Below, one piece after another: positions 1-8,882 of a stretch of 64,000 bases of DNA. Within the stretch, counting starts at the first letter, position 1. Each line of letters begins with the position of its first letter. Source of the stretch: Segatella cerevisiae (GTDB taxonomy: Bacteria; Bacteroidota; Bacteroidia; Bacteroidales; Bacteroidaceae); NCBI RefSeq assembly GCF_024054555.1, contig NZ_JAMXLY010000002.1, positions 1 through 64,000 of the forward strand, written 5' to 3'. Under the pieces are notes generated by a model. That model did no database searches. It saw only the letters and a program-made list of their open reading frames with translations, and was not told where the DNA came from. Made by a program: the position numbers and the translations under genes.

Positions 1-46
1 CTACCTTTGCCTTAAAACTTGGTTCAAACTTACTTCTTCTTCCCAT
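1..46 (-). CDS. IS3-family transposase OrfA, N-terminal 15 codons (partial)
   Basis: Starting from the ATG at 46 the frame reads MGRRSKFEPSFKAKV before leaving the window. This is the typical opening of IS3/IS150-type OrfA proteins (basic start followed by an 'F.P.FKAKV' block that begins the helix-turn-helix). OrfA would supply DNA binding and normally combines with OrfB by programmed frameshifting; neither can be seen here. A -7 box lies 24 bases upstream of the ATG. Only 15 residues support the call, so the family is likely but not certain. Confidence 0.6.
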   Translation of the reverse strand, partial: MGRRSKFEPSFKAKV

Positions 47-69
47 TTCTGTTCCTTTCTTACTTAGTG

Positions 70-77
70 CAAAGATA
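70..77 (-). promoter_or_regulatory. -7 promoter box of the left-edge transposase
   Basis: On the minus strand the bases read TATCTTTG followed by C, matching the Bacteroidetes -7 consensus TAnnTTTG, 24 bases ahead of the transposase ATG. Confidence 0.5.
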
Positions 78-106
78 AACAATATTCTTTAACTTTAGCA
101 CCTGTA

Positions 107-193
107 CTAAAATTGGGGAGTATTATACTTGGCCTGAACCGTAAATGCGCAGGCAAACAAGAACAGTGCAATAAATAAAAGATTCTTCTTCAT
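107..193 (-). pseudogene. Truncated secreted-protein gene, last gene of haem locus A
   Basis: A 28-codon frame opens with an ATG eight bases after the receptor stop codon. It encodes two lysines, a hydrophobic core and a VQA cleavage site, so it is a normal signal peptide, followed by only KYNTPQF and a stop. The stop lies in sequence that belongs to the IS3-family fragment. I infer that this was the fourth gene of the operon and that the insertion removed everything after the signal peptide. What the mature protein did cannot be told. Confidence 0.6.
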
Positions 194-201
194 TTTATAT
201 T

Positions 202-2115
202 TTATAATTTAATTAGCTTATCCAGATCCAACGAGACACCACAGGAAAAAGTTGTGCCACGTGTTGCCGGAGAATTGCTGTAATAGTACTTCGGTCTGTA
301 ATTGAAGAGATTGTCGACAGCCATCGTCAGACGTATGCCTTTGTAAATACGCTGTATGAACGTGGCCTTCCACAACTGATAACCGGGATACTTCACCCGC
401 TCCGTCTGCTCATAAGAAGTGGTAGAGGTATACTCATCCGTCCTCAGGCTGGAGAGCAGGCGACCATTGATGGCAAAATTGAAGCCGTAGTTTTTCCAAC
501 TGTGGTCATACTCTACCCTGACGACTCCGGTATGAGGGCGGGTTGACCTCGTGAGCGGTTGTCCGGATTTGACATGCTCATCCGTATAGACATAAGAGAG
601 GCTGGCTCCTATACCGCAGGCATATTTTGCCTCGGCATTCAGTTCCACGCTCGCAAGATTCATTTTTGCCATGTTGATGTATTCCATACCCTTCAGTTCC
701 TGATTCCAGGCTGTCGTGATACGGTTTTTGAAGGCACTGTAATATCCCGTTGCCGTCAGGGAGTAGTTGCCCTTCGTATATTCAGCCGACAACTGGAAAT
801 TATTGTTCGTCTCAGGTTTCAGGTCCTTGTTCCCGTAAATGGTGAAGATGCTCGCCATATCGAAGTTCATGTACATCTCCTTCAACGAGGGCGCGCGGAA
901 ACCTCCGGCATAGGAAGCCCGCAAGCGAAGGAACGGAAACTTGTACATCAGCGCAAGTTTTGTGCTCAAGTGATCCATGCTCGCCTCAGAGAAATAGTCA
1001 TAGCGCATGCCGCCAAGCAAGTTCAAGTGATGGGTGATGTCCCAGTCAAACTGTGCAAACCCGTCTACAGTATACTGCTTGTGACTGCCGTCATTCGTAA
1101 ACTGGTAGCTCATCAGGTAGTCACGCATCAAGTCGCCGCCGACGGCCAGCGTCCCGATATTGCTGAAGGTGTAATTATAGAGTGTACGCACGGAATGTTG
1201 CACGTTGCTGTAGTCCCTCACATCCTTATTGGTCAGCATCGAGAGATCACTCTTGTCGTATTGATCAAAGAAATAACTGAGTTCCAGATTACTCATCTGA
1301 CTGAACTTGTAGTTCCCTTTCAGGCCTGCATCCAGATCACGGTAGCGGTTATGCGTATCAGCTGAATACATCCGCTCACGGAAGAAATACCCCATGTTAC
1401 CCGTCAGGTCGAGTTTGCTGAACGGCTGATAAGTCAGGTTCTCCTTGAAGTTCCAAGTTTTCTTGCCATAGACTTTATTGAAGTCACCGGCCCTGTCGAG
1501 ATTGATGTCATCGATTTTCGTATACTGGACATTTGTGAGCGTCGTGAAATTCTTCTTCCCGTAGCCCACAGAACCGCCGTAGCGCTGGTCATTGTATGCC
1601 CCCAGCCTGCCATTGAGGTTGAAGGTCAGACCATTGTCAGGTTTTTTGGTAATGATGTTGATCACTGCCCCCACGGCATTCGAGCCATAGAGGGATGAAG
1701 CCGCGCCCTTGACGATCTCGACACGCTCCACGTTATCCAGGGTCAGTCGATTATAGTCGATATTGTCCAAGGTCTCCCCCGCCATACGCTCGCCATCGAC
1801 GAGGAACAGGACAGAGTTGCCCCCGAAACCCGAGAAATTCAGATCCGTCTGCTGATCCATAGAAAACGAGAATTCCACTCCGGGGAGAACCGTCTTCAGC
1901 AGATCCTCTATATTCGTGGCATCCGATTTCCGGATATCCTCGGCTGTAATGACACGAGTGACCAAAGGCACGTCCTTCAATAATTTAGGTGTTCTGGTAG
2001 CTGTGACGACAACCTCATTCAAATTCATCAAACTGTCTTTCAGCGCAATGTTGGCTCTCACAGGCATCACACCGCAGAGCAGCACAAAGCCAACTAATAT
2101 CTTTTTACCGGTCAT
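202..2115 (-). CDS. HmuR-like TonB-dependent outer-membrane haem receptor
   Basis: The 637-residue protein has a signal peptide (about 1-21), a TonB-box-like NEVVVTATRT segment (about 33-42), a plug domain with the VERVEIVKGAASSLYGSNAV block, and a 22-strand-type barrel ending in an aromatic-containing terminus. FRAP at 406-409 and GNKDLKPE at 428-435 match the FRAP/NPNL signature of haem receptors such as P. gingivalis HmuR. Between these, the position that is histidine in the second receptor of this window is Met420. The gene follows an HmuY-like lipoprotein gene by 4 bases, so the pair probably captures haem at the surface (HmuY) and imports it (HmuR). Haem as substrate is inferred from family and neighbour. 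Confidence 0.85.
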   Translation of the reverse strand: MTGKKILVGFVLLCGVMPVRANIALKDSLMNLNEVVVTATRTPKLLKDVPLVTRVITAEDIRKSDATNIEDLLKTVLPGVEFSFSMDQQTDLNFSGFGGNSVLFLVDGERMAGETLDNIDYNRLTLDNVERVEIVKGAASSLYGSNAVGAVINIITKKPDNGLTFNLNGRLGAYNDQRYGGSVGYGKKNFTTLTNVQYTKIDDINLDRAGDFNKVYGKKTWNFKENLTYQPFSKLDLTGNMGYFFRERMYSADTHNRYRDLDAGLKGNYKFSQMSNLELSYFFDQYDKSDLSMLTNKDVRDYSNVQHSVRTLYNYTFSNIGTLAVGGDLMRDYLMSYQFTNDGSHKQYTVDGFAQFDWDITHHLNLLGGMRYDYFSEASMDHLSTKLALMYKFPFLRLRASYAGGFRAPSLKEMYMNFDMASIFTIYGNKDLKPETNNNFQLSAEYTKGNYSLTATGYYSAFKNRITTAWNQELKGMEYINMAKMNLASVELNAEAKYACGIGASLSYVYTDEHVKSGQPLTRSTRPHTGVVRVEYDHSWKNYGFNFAINGRLLSSLRTDEYTSTTSYEQTERVKYPGYQLWKATFIQRIYKGIRLTMAVDNLFNYRPKYYYSNSPATRGTTFSCGVSLDLDKLIKL

Positions 2116-2119
2116 TTCA

Positions 2120-2791
2120 CTATTTTAATGTTAAGGGATACACATAGGAAAATTTCATATAGCCTTTGACCCCGGAATCGTCCATATAGGAATCCAGGTG
2201 CAAGGCTGCAAAAGTACCGTCAGAAAATTTCACGATATAGACTTTCCCGGATGCCGTATAGATCGGAGGCATCACGCTCGTGTCCACATTAAGCCATTTG
2301 CTGATCGTGGCATTATAGTAAGTCGACGCATAGACCAGGTGACCGTCCATCATGCCGCTCATATCTATGATGACCTTATTCGTAGTAAATGAATCCGGTT
2401 TCAAGACACCCGACGGCATCTTGCCAGAACTCTGAAGATCCTGAATAGTCGTAAAATTAGTTTCAAGACCAGAACCGCCGTTCGTCTTGACATCATAACG
2501 ATGGATGGCGATGTCCCAGTTGGCGGGTTCCTTCGCATCCTTTGACGTATCTATCAGGGCAGAGTCTATCGTGCACTCGTGGAAGTTCACATAAATCCAC
2601 TGGTTATATTTAGTTGCATCCACGTATACTGTGCCTACAGAAGTCCCATCACTTTTCGTCAGAAAACCGTATTTGCTTTCTGCAGAGTTGTCCGGTCTAT
2701 CATAGATCCCGTCCAATACTCCATCACAAGATGACAGGGCAAGCACCAGCCCTATCACCATCATACCTATTCTCGTCATTTTTTCTCGCAT
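2120..2791 (-). CDS. HmuY-family haem-binding lipoprotein (locus A)
   Basis: The 223-residue protein has a lipoprotein signal ending SSC (Cys22). The centre carries NWDIAIHRYDVKTNGG, the hallmark of HmuY proteins, and the C-terminal half has the HmuY beta-rich end with KVYIVKFSDGTFAALHLDSY. By eye, the histidine in HRYDV aligns with the P. gingivalis HmuY haem ligand His134, and the later DGHLVY histidine falls near ligand His166, so both ligands may be present. It sits between the calycin-like lipoprotein (8-base gap) and the TonB receptor (4-base gap) and is probably co-transcribed with them. It is expected to be tethered outside the cell and to hand haem to the receptor. Confidence 0.85.
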   Translation of the reverse strand: MREKMTRIGMMVIGLVLALSSCDGVLDGIYDRPDNSAESKYGFLTKSDGTSVGTVYVDATKYNQWIYVNFHECTIDSALIDTSKDAKEPANWDIAIHRYDVKTNGGSGLETNFTTIQDLQSSGKMPSGVLKPDSFTTNKVIIDMSGMMDGHLVYASTYYNATISKWLNVDTSVMPPIYTASGKVYIVKFSDGTFAALHLDSYMDDSGVKGYMKFSYVYPLTLK

Positions 2792-2799
2792 TTACTCTC

Positions 2800-3675
2800 T
2801 CATTTAGCGTCTTGAGGGGTTAGAGTTATCACCGTTCCTCCCATCACAGAAGGCACATCAATAGTAAACTTGAAATCTCCGGCCGCACTGTTACGCTTAA
2901 TCACAGCCGTGAAAGTTGCATCATAAGGCTTTGCGGGACTATTCGGGTCCATACCCATATTTATGGTGCCTTTGCCACTAACGGTATAAGCCGTATCGGT
3001 CGTTACGACATCGGCATTTTCAAAGGTTCCATGCCCCCATGTTTTTCCGATATATGAAATATTCACCTTATTCTTACCGGCCGAAGTAATGGTAATGCTG
3101 TCACTGTCATTGACAAGAGGCTTATCAGAATATTTAAAAGCTCCACTGGCTTTTGCCACGTAATCATTGGCTATCAGTTGATCTGCCGTAAAAGCAGAAT
3201 GAGGCAGGAACGAGACCACTGTTCCACCCATGACACTGGGGACACTGATCTTGAAACTGAAAGAGCTCGGATCTTTCTTGTTGACATAAGCCGTGAGCGT
3301 TGCCTTGTAAGACGAACCCTTGCCACCGCTCATGGACATGACCATATCTCCATCCCCGCTTATGACATAGGCAGTATCATTCTCTGTCACTTTTGCAGCA
3401 TCGAAGGTACCCTTTCCCCAAGTCATACCTCTATAAGATACATTCACGTTATCAGTACCGGCTTTCGTTACAATCACGGTATCCCCCTCATTGATCATCG
3501 GATCAGTGATGTAGGCGAACAAGGCAGAAGATACGCCGTTGTAGTTCTTGGATACCAAGTCAGCCAGGTCGGACTGCTGTCCTGAATCATTGTCATCGTC
3601 ATTGCTGCAAGAGCAAGTTGTTCCCAAAGAAATAATTGCCAAAGCAAGCAGAAGTCCCAGTTTTAGTCTTTTCAT
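2800..3675 (-). CDS. Two-domain calycin-like lipoprotein heading haem locus A
   Basis: The 291-residue protein has a lipoprotein signal with cysteines at 21 and 23 followed by an Asp/Ser-rich linker (SNDDDNDSGQQ). Two tandem domains follow, about 45-165 and 166-288. They share the order ..INEGDTVIVTKAG.., TWG.GTF.., DTAYxxSG.G, and both end in VPSVMGGTV, so the protein arose by internal duplication. The pattern resembles the calycin-like beta-barrel domain found in Bacteroidetes lipoproteins, but this is a fold-level guess. Being first in the operon with HmuY and a haem receptor, it may bind haem, another porphyrin or a host protein; no ligand residues can be named. The start fits the promoter box 43 bases upstream. 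Confidence 0.6.
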   Translation of the reverse strand: MKRLKLGLLLALAIISLGTTCSCSNDDDNDSGQQSDLADLVSKNYNGVSSALFAYITDPMINEGDTVIVTKAGTDNVNVSYRGMTWGKGTFDAAKVTENDTAYVISGDGDMVMSMSGGKGSSYKATLTAYVNKKDPSSFSFKISVPSVMGGTVVSFLPHSAFTADQLIANDYVAKASGAFKYSDKPLVNDSDSITITSAGKNKVNISYIGKTWGHGTFENADVVTTDTAYTVSGKGTINMGMDPNSPAKPYDATFTAVIKRNSAAGDFKFTIDVPSVMGGTVITLTPQDAK

Positions 3676-3718
3676 CTTATTTTTTGTTTAGTTTTACCTA
3701 GTAATTAAAAATCTTCGA

Positions 3719-3747
3719 CAAAGGTAATGGGATTTTCAATTGCAAAC
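3719..3747 (-). promoter_or_regulatory. Promoter of haem locus A
   Basis: On the minus strand TACCTTTG (3726-3719) fits the Bacteroidetes -7 consensus and GTTTGC (3747-3742) lies at the distance expected for the -33 element. The predicted transcript starts about 35-40 bases before the ATG of the calycin-like lipoprotein. Confidence 0.6.
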
Positions 3748-3811
3748 AATACTCAAAAACAATGAAAATTTCTATACAAAAGTGAATAAGTAATACCCAA
3801 TAATAATGCTT

Positions 3812-3834
3812 ATTTGCCCCTTTAGAGGGCAAAT
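3812..3834. repeat. Perfect inverted repeat upstream of haem locus A
   Basis: ATTTGCCC and GGGCAAAT pair over 8 bp around a 7-base loop. It lies about 65 bp upstream of the -33 element of the haem operon. It has no adjoining T-run, so an operator or a relic is as likely as a terminator. Confidence 0.4.
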
Positions 3835-4638
3835 GTATGATTTTCACTCGGCAGTCATACCATCAGGCCATCTGTTAATTTCAAAAACACCGATTCCCAA
3901 ACCGTTGGTTTTCAGTTGTATTTTATAATAAGTTCAATCTTACAAACCTTACATTCGATATACATGACTCCTCCTCTATTTGAAAGACCGATAAAATACA
4001 TGAAGAAAAAAGAAATGACAAATTTACAAATTGAACGACCTTATTAAATGCATTAAAGAGCAAGAAAAGAAAACTTAAAGGCAGTTCAAATACTTGACAA
4101 ACAGAAAGAGAGCCCCCATCATCATTCATTAAAGTTCATCGATAGATCCCTATTATATAAGGTGTAATCCTCCATACGTTTCAAAGCCTTGCCGATGTTG
4201 CAAAACAACTGACCAAGTTGTACTCCCCCATCAGCTACCGGAGGCCCAAAGAATATTTTTCAACCGGACATCCATTGAGACATCGTGACATTCCACCGGT
4301 CAAGAGCATCATTCCCTAATGATCTCCTTTCTTAGAAAGGGACAGGCTACAAACAAACCATAGGAATACACCAAAAAAGATAAAAGAATATCAGGTCTTT
4401 ACCCCATCAGAGTTGGATGGTGATTTTCCGAACATGATTGACCGGGCATCATATATTTTCCAGTCCAACACACCTAGCCCAAATCATAAAAGCATTCTCT
4501 TATCAGGGAGCCTGTAGAAACATCTTAAAAAGGGAGAGCTCACAAACATTTGAAAGCCATATCAACCTTTATCTATTTAAAGGAGATACGGCTTCCCATC
4601 TTATTATTTATATCACAAAAGGTTCTCTCAAAAACCGT

Positions 4639-5529
4639 TCACTTCTGTTTCTCCGGTTGATTTTTCTTATGCTTATGATAACTGACGAACCAGAGATAGC
4701 CCAAAAGAACCAGGAATACGACAAGGATAATCCCGATCTGCATTCTGTATTTCTCCGGTTTGACCCAGATTTCATTGAGCAGGTTGATACGCCCCATTAC
4801 CTCAACGGGTGTCCAAAAGACAATGACAGTCGCAATAGCCATTCTGATATTGGCACCCCAAGCCTGAAGCCGGAGCTCCTTTTTGAACATGAACACCGAG
4901 CCTATTAGGCAACCTATCGCCACGATAAAGGTCACAGGATGGTGATCCCCCAGAAAACGCTTGTCATAGCAGAACATCAAGGCCAAATAACAAGTCCAGA
5001 GGATCATATTCAGTTCCATAAAGGTCACGATACTCGTATGCCGCGTCATCGGGTGCGCAGCTATTTCGTTTTTCCGGCTCCCGAAGAACAACTTTTGAAA
5101 CCAGTTAATGAAATTACACCCGTTGCGTGTACTGAAAAGGTACATCAGCATGATCATTGCCCAAAAGCCAAAAGTAGCAGGCAAGATAAGGTATTCCGGT
5201 CGTGTGACGACTACCCCGTTTTCCACCTCAGGTTGCACCCCATAGCGCTCTGCATAGTATTGGAAAAGGAATTCCACCCACCCTGTCCAGAACAGCAGTC
5301 CTCCCAGGAAGCCCCACAAAGTCTGTTTGGTATCACCCTTTGCGAAGACACCGATGATGACCATGGTCATTCCGATGAGTCCCATCAAGAACGCACCATA
5401 GTGAACGGCTGTCGGAGTCATCGTGTGATCCATCACCAACATCAGGGCATGTCCCAAAGGCATGGTGAAAAGAACCATCAGAAAAGATACAATCGTACGC
5501 CACCAATAATACTTCTTATTCGCTGTCAT
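4639..5529 (-). CDS. Polytopic membrane protein, last gene of haem locus B
   Basis: I do not recognise this 296-residue protein. It has about eight hydrophobic segments (near 12-32, 42-64, 72-92, 115-135, 168-188, 197-217, 228-247 and 263-287) and a short Lys-rich tail after YLWFVSYHKHKK. Histidines lie within or beside membrane segments (HALMLVMDH, AVHYGAF, LGDHHPV), which would suit metal or haem handling, but that is speculation. The gene follows the HmuY-like gene by 22 bases and is probably translated from the same mRNA, so a role as an inner-membrane part of haem uptake or utilisation is plausible. No ABC, MotA/ExbB or other known haem-transport motif is present. Confidence 0.5.
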   Translation of the reverse strand: MTANKKYYWWRTIVSFLMVLFTMPLGHALMLVMDHTMTPTAVHYGAFLMGLIGMTMVIIGVFAKGDTKQTLWGFLGGLLFWTGWVEFLFQYYAERYGVQPEVENGVVVTRPEYLILPATFGFWAMIMLMYLFSTRNGCNFINWFQKLFFGSRKNEIAAHPMTRHTSIVTFMELNMILWTCYLALMFCYDKRFLGDHHPVTFIVAIGCLIGSVFMFKKELRLQAWGANIRMAIATVIVFWTPVEVMGRINLLNEIWVKPEKYRMQIGIILVVFLVLLGYLWFVSYHKHKKNQPEKQK

Positions 5530-5551
5530 TGTCTGTTATTTATTGTTCTAT

Positions 5552-6262
5552 TTACTTCAGTTTATCCAGGTAATAACTGATTTGCCCGCCATCGCCACCA
5601 ATTTCAGTCTTTGTATTATACCAACTGACGATCTGCAGTTTATAATAATGCTTTCCGTCAGCACTACGAATCACATAGGTATGGTATGAAGGGGCATAAG
5701 ACATAGGCGGGCCGGAAACAGCTATAGACTGTTCGAGCAACGGATTAGCGCTGGAACGTTTCTGCTGAGGACCGCTGTTAGGATCAAACCATGGATATTG
5801 ATCCGCGTCAAGTCCTTGCTTAGCCAGATAACTGTACCACTCATTTTGGGAAATCGTCACATTGACAGACGTATCATTATCGATAACCCATTTCGTATCT
5901 TTAGGAATCTGAGCAGCCGAAGTCCATTTCTTATAATCCCCATAGCCCAGGTCTGCTGCGGCTCCTTTACCGGGTCCACTTGTCCCGCCATTGGTACGTA
6001 CATGATGTCCGCAAAACGCGAAATCCCAATCTGTGCGTGTCAGTTGCTGTCCCTCCGTGATTTCCTGATTTGGTGCAGTCTTATTATAAATGGAATCCGT
6101 AGTCATATTGAAATAGATCCAATCGTTCGTCACACCAGTCGTATATCCTGTAATACGAGGGAGAACCTTGCCTGTAAAGTCAGCGGCGTCATAATTTGTA
6201 TCAAGGATACAAGAAGACAACAACATAGTCAGGCATGTGGCCAAGATTATATTTCTATTCAT
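5552..6262 (-). CDS. HmuY-family lipoprotein (locus B)
   Basis: The 236-residue protein has a lipoprotein signal ending LLSSC (Cys18). It carries DWDFAFCGHHVRTNGG followed by TSGPGKGAAADLG, which matches the HmuY core, and the C-terminal YVIRSADGKHYYKLQIVSWY block typical of the family. The locus A homologue has HRYDV where this one has CGHHV, so ligand geometry may differ. Its ATG overlaps the end of the receptor gene by 8 bases (translational coupling), and the downstream membrane protein follows after 22 bases. Because the IS in the receptor lies upstream in the same operon, expression of this gene may be lowered by polarity or driven from the IS. Confidence 0.8.
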   Translation of the reverse strand: MNRNIILATCLTMLLSSCILDTNYDAADFTGKVLPRITGYTTGVTNDWIYFNMTTDSIYNKTAPNQEITEGQQLTRTDWDFAFCGHHVRTNGGTSGPGKGAAADLGYGDYKKWTSAAQIPKDTKWVIDNDTSVNVTISQNEWYSYLAKQGLDADQYPWFDPNSGPQQKRSSANPLLEQSIAVSGPPMSYAPSYHTYVIRSADGKHYYKLQIVSWYNTKTEIGGDGGQISYYLDKLK

Positions 6263-7850
6263 TTTTTCTCCTTAATAATTTATCCAGATTGAATTCCACC
6301 TCCACATAGCATCTTGCACCAGCAGTAGCCGGCACATTAAAAGCAGTGAGCCCAGAGCCTAATGTCTTCGGTTTATAATTGAAGACATTATCAATTCCTG
6401 TTATCACCTTAATCTTATCATGAAAAGTTTGTGTAAAATTAAGATTGCACAATGCATAAGCAGGCAGTTCACATCGAAAATAGGCCGGGTGACTGACGCC
6501 GTCTACTGTCAGTCGGTCCTGAACATCGTAACGCTTCTTCCCCATTATGGATGTACTGAACGTCGCCAGCAGTTGATAGGATTTTTTCTGCAGATGATAG
6601 TCTATGCTTCCGGTAGCAGCCTGAGGAGAAGTGGTATTGATACGCAGTCCGTTTTCCTTGCTCACGTTCACATAACTGTAAGATGCATTGAGGACAACCT
6701 GCGGCACAATACGCCATTTGGCAAGAATTTCCCCACCTATCAGATTCTGTTTATCAAGATTTGTATACTCGAAGTTATACTGCATATCGTATATTTTCCA
6801 TACACCCTCTATCTTATTCTTGAAAAGATTCGCATAAAGTGTCGTATTAATAAAAAACGTTCCATTATCGAATTCAGTACTTATTGAGAAATAATTATTT
6901 TTTTCAGGCCTTAAATATTCATTACCCTTTATCATGAACATGCCTAAATGATCCCAGTTGAAGAACAGTTCTTTTATACTTGGAGAGCGATAGCCTTTAG
7001 AATAGTTGGCACGGAAACTCCACAGGTCATCAGGGGAATATTTGGCAGCGATTTTAGGCACCCACATAAAGCCGAACTGATGTGAAAAATCTGTGCGTAC
7101 ACCGGTTGAGAACATCCAATGGGATTTCACTTTCCATTCATCTTGTATATAAGATTCCGTCTCGTGAAGAGAACGTGTCAGCATCTTCAGAGTTGCTTTA
7201 CCTGAAAAGCGATTACTGGTCAGTTCGTCACTAAAACTCTCCACTCCGAAAATAATATGATGGCCGGGGAAATAATCACTGGTCAGGGTCAGGCGAGGTT
7301 GAGATATTTTACTGTCATACACCTTTTGTCTCTCATCTCTCCGTTCATGGCGTTTAAAACGATCGTAAACATCAGAATGGAGGCTTCCGGCCAAGGTAAA
7401 CCAATTCCGAAATGTATAGGAAGCTTTCGCACCGTAGGTATAGTCATAACTTTGGGTGAATACCAGATCCTGTACCATGTCATACTGATTCATCCAAAAT
7501 CCGGTCCCATAGATTTCCGCATGAAAATTCCGAAACGGATCCAAATAGATTTTCTGTTGGACCTGCAAATGCTCTGACCCTTCTACCCCCATAGGCGGAC
7601 GCGGCATACTGCTGACGATTGTCACGTCATGATCGAGAAAAGGATTGGCTTCAGCGGTATAAACCTTTTTGTCATTGGAAGACTGGTAGAGATAGAAGGC
7701 GTCTGTTTCAGCATACCACATATCTGTCTGTCCGCTAATCCAGCCTTTCTTCCAGCCGGCAGACAGCCAGCCTTGTAAATTCGGGCGATCAGCATTCTTC
7801 TCAAACATATAGAGAAAATCTTCTTTCTTCGGATGCTTATAGTTACGTTC

Positions 7851-7856
7851 ATTCAT
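7851..7856. repeat. Left copy of the 6-bp target-site duplication
   Basis: ATTCAT directly abuts the left IS end; the same six bases follow the right IS end at 8902-8907. Confidence 0.9.
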
Positions 7857-7875
7857 ACCCCAGTTCGGGATAAGA
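7857..7875 (+). repeat. Left terminal inverted repeat of the IS982-type element
   Basis: Nineteen bases starting ACCCCAGTTCGGG are the exact reverse complement of the right terminus at 8883-8901. Confidence 0.95.
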
Positions 7876-7876
7876 C

Positions 7877-8791
7877 TTAAAATAGACAGAGCTGATTAGT
7901 CCTTTCAATAGTGTATCCGTTAAGCGCTTTAGGCTTGTTTGGGAAGAAACAATATGCTCCCAATGCAGCAATCAGATTTATAATGAAGTTGTTGACCGAT
8001 CTGTGTCTGGAATGTACGATCTGTGCAGTATTTTTCAGCATATCATTGATAGTTTCAATGATGAGTCTCTTTCTGAGCATCATCTTGTCATAAAAGGGCA
8101 TTAGCTTGTTCTTCATGTTCGCTTTCAGCCCGGTAACGAGGTGGATTCCGTCTTCAAAAAGACTGTCGAAAAGTTTTTTTGATATATAGCCCCTGTCGGC
8201 AAACAGCTTGCCGTAAAGTTTCTTGGCCAGCGAAGTCCAAACTTTTGGGTCGCGGTCATCTACATTGGCACTTGTGAGGACAAAGGAGATAATTTCTCCC
8301 CTGTCATTACAGGCCAGATGCAACTTGAATCCATGGCACCATCCCATCGTGCCTTTCCCGTCCTTTGCAAGGCCCTTGAATACCTTGTTCGAATAACGGC
8401 GCAGGTTATGGCAGACCGGGATCATTGTGGAATCGACAAAGGTAATCCCCGTGCACCTGCCGAAAGCCTTGAGGTTAAGGAAGAACATCAGCTGGAAGAA
8501 TACACGGCTCTCCAGTTCTACAAAACGGTTGTAGGATACGGCATGTGGGAAGTAGGACTTCAAGGTTCCCTTAATGTAGAAAAGGTAATAGTGCTTGAAA
8601 TTACGGAAAGTACCGAAATGGAACAGAAGCATGATGGTCATTATCTCGCTGTCGGATAATGATGCCGCGCGTCTGCGGCGTTGCTTCCCCGTACCGGTAA
8701 GAAGTACCCTATGAGCATTTTCTTTATCAAAATGTTTGCAAAACTCATCGATAATACAAAATAATTCTATAACTTTGTTCGTGGCGATCAT
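7877..8791 (-). CDS. IS982-family DDE transposase
   Basis: The 304-residue transposase fills the IS. It shows the family layout: an N-terminal region with SLSDSEIMTIMLLFHF, the first acidic residue in TFVDSTMIPVCH, then WCHGFKLHLACNDRGEI, the second Asp in LFADRGYISKKLF, and the Glu in LRKRLIIETINDMLK followed by QIVHSRHRSVNNF. These supply a complete DDE triad. Length is normal for IS982 transposases (about 290-310). The stop is 1 base inside the left inverted repeat, so the gene is intact. It lies in the same orientation as the receptor it interrupts. Confidence 0.92.
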   Translation of the reverse strand: MIATNKVIELFCIIDEFCKHFDKENAHRVLLTGTGKQRRRRAASLSDSEIMTIMLLFHFGTFRNFKHYYLFYIKGTLKSYFPHAVSYNRFVELESRVFFQLMFFLNLKAFGRCTGITFVDSTMIPVCHNLRRYSNKVFKGLAKDGKGTMGWCHGFKLHLACNDRGEIISFVLTSANVDDRDPKVWTSLAKKLYGKLFADRGYISKKLFDSLFEDGIHLVTGLKANMKNKLMPFYDKMMLRKRLIIETINDMLKNTAQIVHSRHRSVNNFIINLIAALGAYCFFPNKPKALNGYTIERTNQLCLF

Positions 8792-8882
8792 AATGGATAG
8801 TTTTTGTAACTTATTGATTGTTAACTATAAAGTTACGAAATATTCTTGTGATTGCCAACTTTTTTGTCATTTTTTTGATGTC

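Larger units (their letters stand above)
1..130 (-). mobile_element. Left-edge fragment of an IS3-family insertion sequence
   Basis: The sequence from the window edge to roughly position 110-130 reads on the minus strand as the start of an IS: a terminus-like stretch, a promoter box (70-77) and the first codons of an OrfA-type transposase. It lies immediately after a secreted-protein reading frame that stops after 28 codons, which suggests the IS landed in that gene. The exact IS end cannot be fixed because the other terminus and target duplication lie outside the window; the stretch around 107-132 is the likely border. Confidence 0.6.
3676..4638. other. 963-bp intergenic region between the two haem loci
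   Basis: No intact gene is visible. It contains the locus A promoter at its left end and a perfect 8-bp stem hairpin at 3812-3834 (ATTTGCCC and GGGCAAAT around a 7-base loop). A 45-codon open stretch on the minus strand (4122-4259) has protein-like composition but no start codon. The rest is AT-rich and shows many stops in all frames. It may be the decayed remains of a gene between the two loci. Confidence 0.5.

Noticed and set aside
559-1365. Long plus-strand open frame opposite the locus A haem receptor
   Set aside because: It is antisense to a receptor with clear motifs, has low-complexity His/Val/Arg composition and no ribosome site or domain; a codon-bias shadow.
3923-4129. 68-codon minus-strand open frame between the haem loci
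   Set aside because: It has no ribosome site, no signal and hydrophobic low-complexity composition typical of AT-rich non-coding DNA.
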